Shown: positions 62,651 through 64,000 of the stretch, piece by piece
Position numbering within the stretch: the stretch's first letter is position 1
Layout: every line of letters starts with the position of its first letter
Assembly: GCA_036417435.1 (NCBI GenBank)
Contig: CM070903.1
Coordinates: 78,299,501 to 78,363,500, forward strand
Source of the DNA: Inia geoffrensis
Lineage: Eukaryota > Chordata > Mammalia > Artiodactyla > Iniidae
Reading direction: 5' to 3'
Length of the DNA stretch: 64,000 nt
Position numbers and translations under genes: made by a program
The notes under the pieces: model-generated
The model's database searches: none
What the model was told of the DNA's origin: nothing
What the model saw: the letters and a program-made list of their open reading frames with translations, nothing else

Positions 62651-63185
62651 TGCATACATGTGAAATCTAGAAAAGTGGTACAAGGCAGAAATAGAGACAC
62701 TGTTATAGAGAACAAACATATGGATGCCAAGGGGGGAAAGGGGTTGTAAAATGAATTGGGAGATTGGGATTGACATATATACACTAATATGTATAAAATA
62801 GATAACTAATAAGAACCTGCTGTATAACACAGGGAACTCTACTTTGCTGTACAGTAAAAATTAATACAGTATTGTAAAACAACTATACCTCAACAACAAC
62901 AACAACAAAGAGCCATTTAAGGCAGATATTGTTTTGATTTTATAGGTGAGAATGTAGAAATCAGAGTGATATGTTGACTTTCTAAGATAATATAGTGAGA
63001 TATTTGGACACCTAACACAGTGGTGTTTCCACCTATCCATAAGCATTCATTCACTCAGTAAATACTACTGAGTCCACCCTTTGTTCCAGATATTGAGCTT
63101 TTTGTTAGGAAGAGATGAAGATAATGAAGACATACTTCTTCATCAATTTGCTTGTCGTTTATGTCATGAAATACAGAAAATAATG

Positions 63186-63215
63186 TAAGCTTAAATAAGC
63201 TTAAATAAGCTTAAA
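63186..63215. repeat. Tandem repeat, TAAGCTTAAA x3
   Basis: Three perfect consecutive 10-bp units, each containing a HindIII-type AAGCTT palindrome. Confidence 0.95.
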
Positions 63216-63359
63216 ATAATGTAAGAAAAAAGTAATGAAGAAGGTATTTTTCAGTTGCTTTTGGGGGAAAAAAACTGGGTAATATTGTGAGCTGCGGCCC
63301 TAGGATACCAGGATTAAGTCAAAGAAAGAACAAAAAAAGGTCTAAATTATTCTAGGTTT

Positions 63360-63520
63360 AACAATGATTATTATTTGTAAAATGCATTAAAGTTTTTAAA
63401 ATATTTTCACATAATTATCACATAATTAATGACAGTGACTGTAAGTGACTCACTCAAAAATGAGGAGGCTGTGACTCGATAATTTGATAAGGCTGGGAAT
63501 TGAACTCCCGTCCATTTCCT
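63360..63520 (-). repeat. MIR SINE relic
   Basis: The segments 'acagtgactgtaagtgactcactc' and 'ggctgggaattgaactcccg' are the reverse complement of the MIR 5' half, in order. Confidence 0.65.
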
Positions 63521-64000
63521 TGTGTCTATATATACTGTTATTTAGTATACCATACCGAACTGCTAGGAAATTCCATTTAGTAAACTACATTTCCTTTATC
63601 ATACATTTTCTTTATTTTCACTTCCTTATTAATATAATTAGAACGTTGTATCTCATACTCTCTTGTTAGCAGAAATCACAATTACACTTAAATAGATGTG
63701 TACTTATTTATTTATGTATTTTTCTGTAGCAGGATCTAATTCATGACCACAAGTTACATTTAGTTATCACTTTTTTTGTTTTTTTAGTTTTCCTTTAAAT
63801 ACTATATTTCTTCAGTCTTTCTTTATCTTTCATTGACTTAACATTTTTCGAAGAATGTGAGTAATTTATTTTGTTAAATGTCTCTCAGTTTGGGCTTTTC
63901 AGATGATTTTTCATCATTGGAATCAAGTGCATTTTGACAAAAATACCACAGATTTGATGTTGGATCTGTGTCAGTGCATCATATCAGGAGACACCTAAAA

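Larger units (their letters stand above)
56973..62907 (+). mobile_element. Full-length L1 retrotransposon, inactive
   Basis: The element is 5.9 kb. The 5' end starts just before 'caagatggtggggtagaagg', a typical L1 5' start. A 5' UTR of about 0.9 kb, ORF1, ORF2 and a 3' UTR ending in (CAA)n/A-rich sequence follow. The perfect 14-bp target duplication aagagccatttaag occurs at 56959-56972 and 62908-62921, defining both ends. ORF1 and ORF2 are full of stops and frameshifts. There are no nested SINEs, in contrast to the L1 at 16 kb. Confidence 0.97.
62922..64000. other. Intergenic DNA to the window end
   Basis: An L2-like phrase lies near 63,045-63,110 ('cattcactcagtaaatactactgag'), a three-copy 10-bp tandem repeat at 63,186-63,215 and a MIR relic at 63,360-63,520. 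No gene is recognised. Confidence 0.5.

Overview
This is mammalian nuclear DNA, most likely from a whale or dolphin. The main evidence is twelve copies of a young tRNA-derived SINE whose head, GC-rich middle and A-tail match the CHR-2 type SINEs abundant in cetaceans. Two older, divergent CHR/Bov-tA-like SINEs are also present. I see no ruminant Bov-B LINE and no primate or rodent SINE. The species assignment is inference from memory of these families. There is no bacterial-style gene organisation.

Layout: positions 1-5616 carry the 3' four coding exons of GMNC (GEMC1, geminin coiled-coil domain containing) on the + strand. Exon boundaries are 242-416, 2117-2205, 3118-3234 and 4999-5616. Phases agree at every junction, all splice sites are canonical, and the frame is open to a TAG at 5614-5616. 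The ATG lies upstream of the window. From about 5.6 kb to 64 kb I find no other convincing protein-coding gene; the rest looks like the gene-poor flank downstream of GMNC.

That flank is mostly retrotransposon. A 5'-truncated L1 on the minus strand (about 16.37-22.42 kb) holds five nested SINEs, each with its own target-site duplication. A full-length but broken L1 on the + strand (56.97-62.91 kb) has a perfect 14-bp target-site duplication. Older or shorter L1 pieces lie at about 34.65-36.2, 44.86-45.70, 53.38-53.65 and 56.22-56.40 kb. There is also an L2 3' end (38.2-38.86 kb), an MLT1-type LTR (56.6-56.9 kb), an ERVL-like integrase remnant (25.6-25.8 kb), about ten MIR relics and several microsatellites. 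The L1s supply the retrotransposition machinery; the SINEs, and a small tRNA-fragment insertion at 34.1 kb, look like products of it.

The most unusual items are a 41-bp insertion of a tRNA-Val 5' half with no poly(A), flanked by perfect 15-bp direct repeats; a strong CTCF-type motif at 39,486-39,501; a SINE shortened by a deletion between two TTGCGG repeats; and a perfect 19-bp fold-back inside the full-length L1. I do not see evidence for a new multi-gene system.
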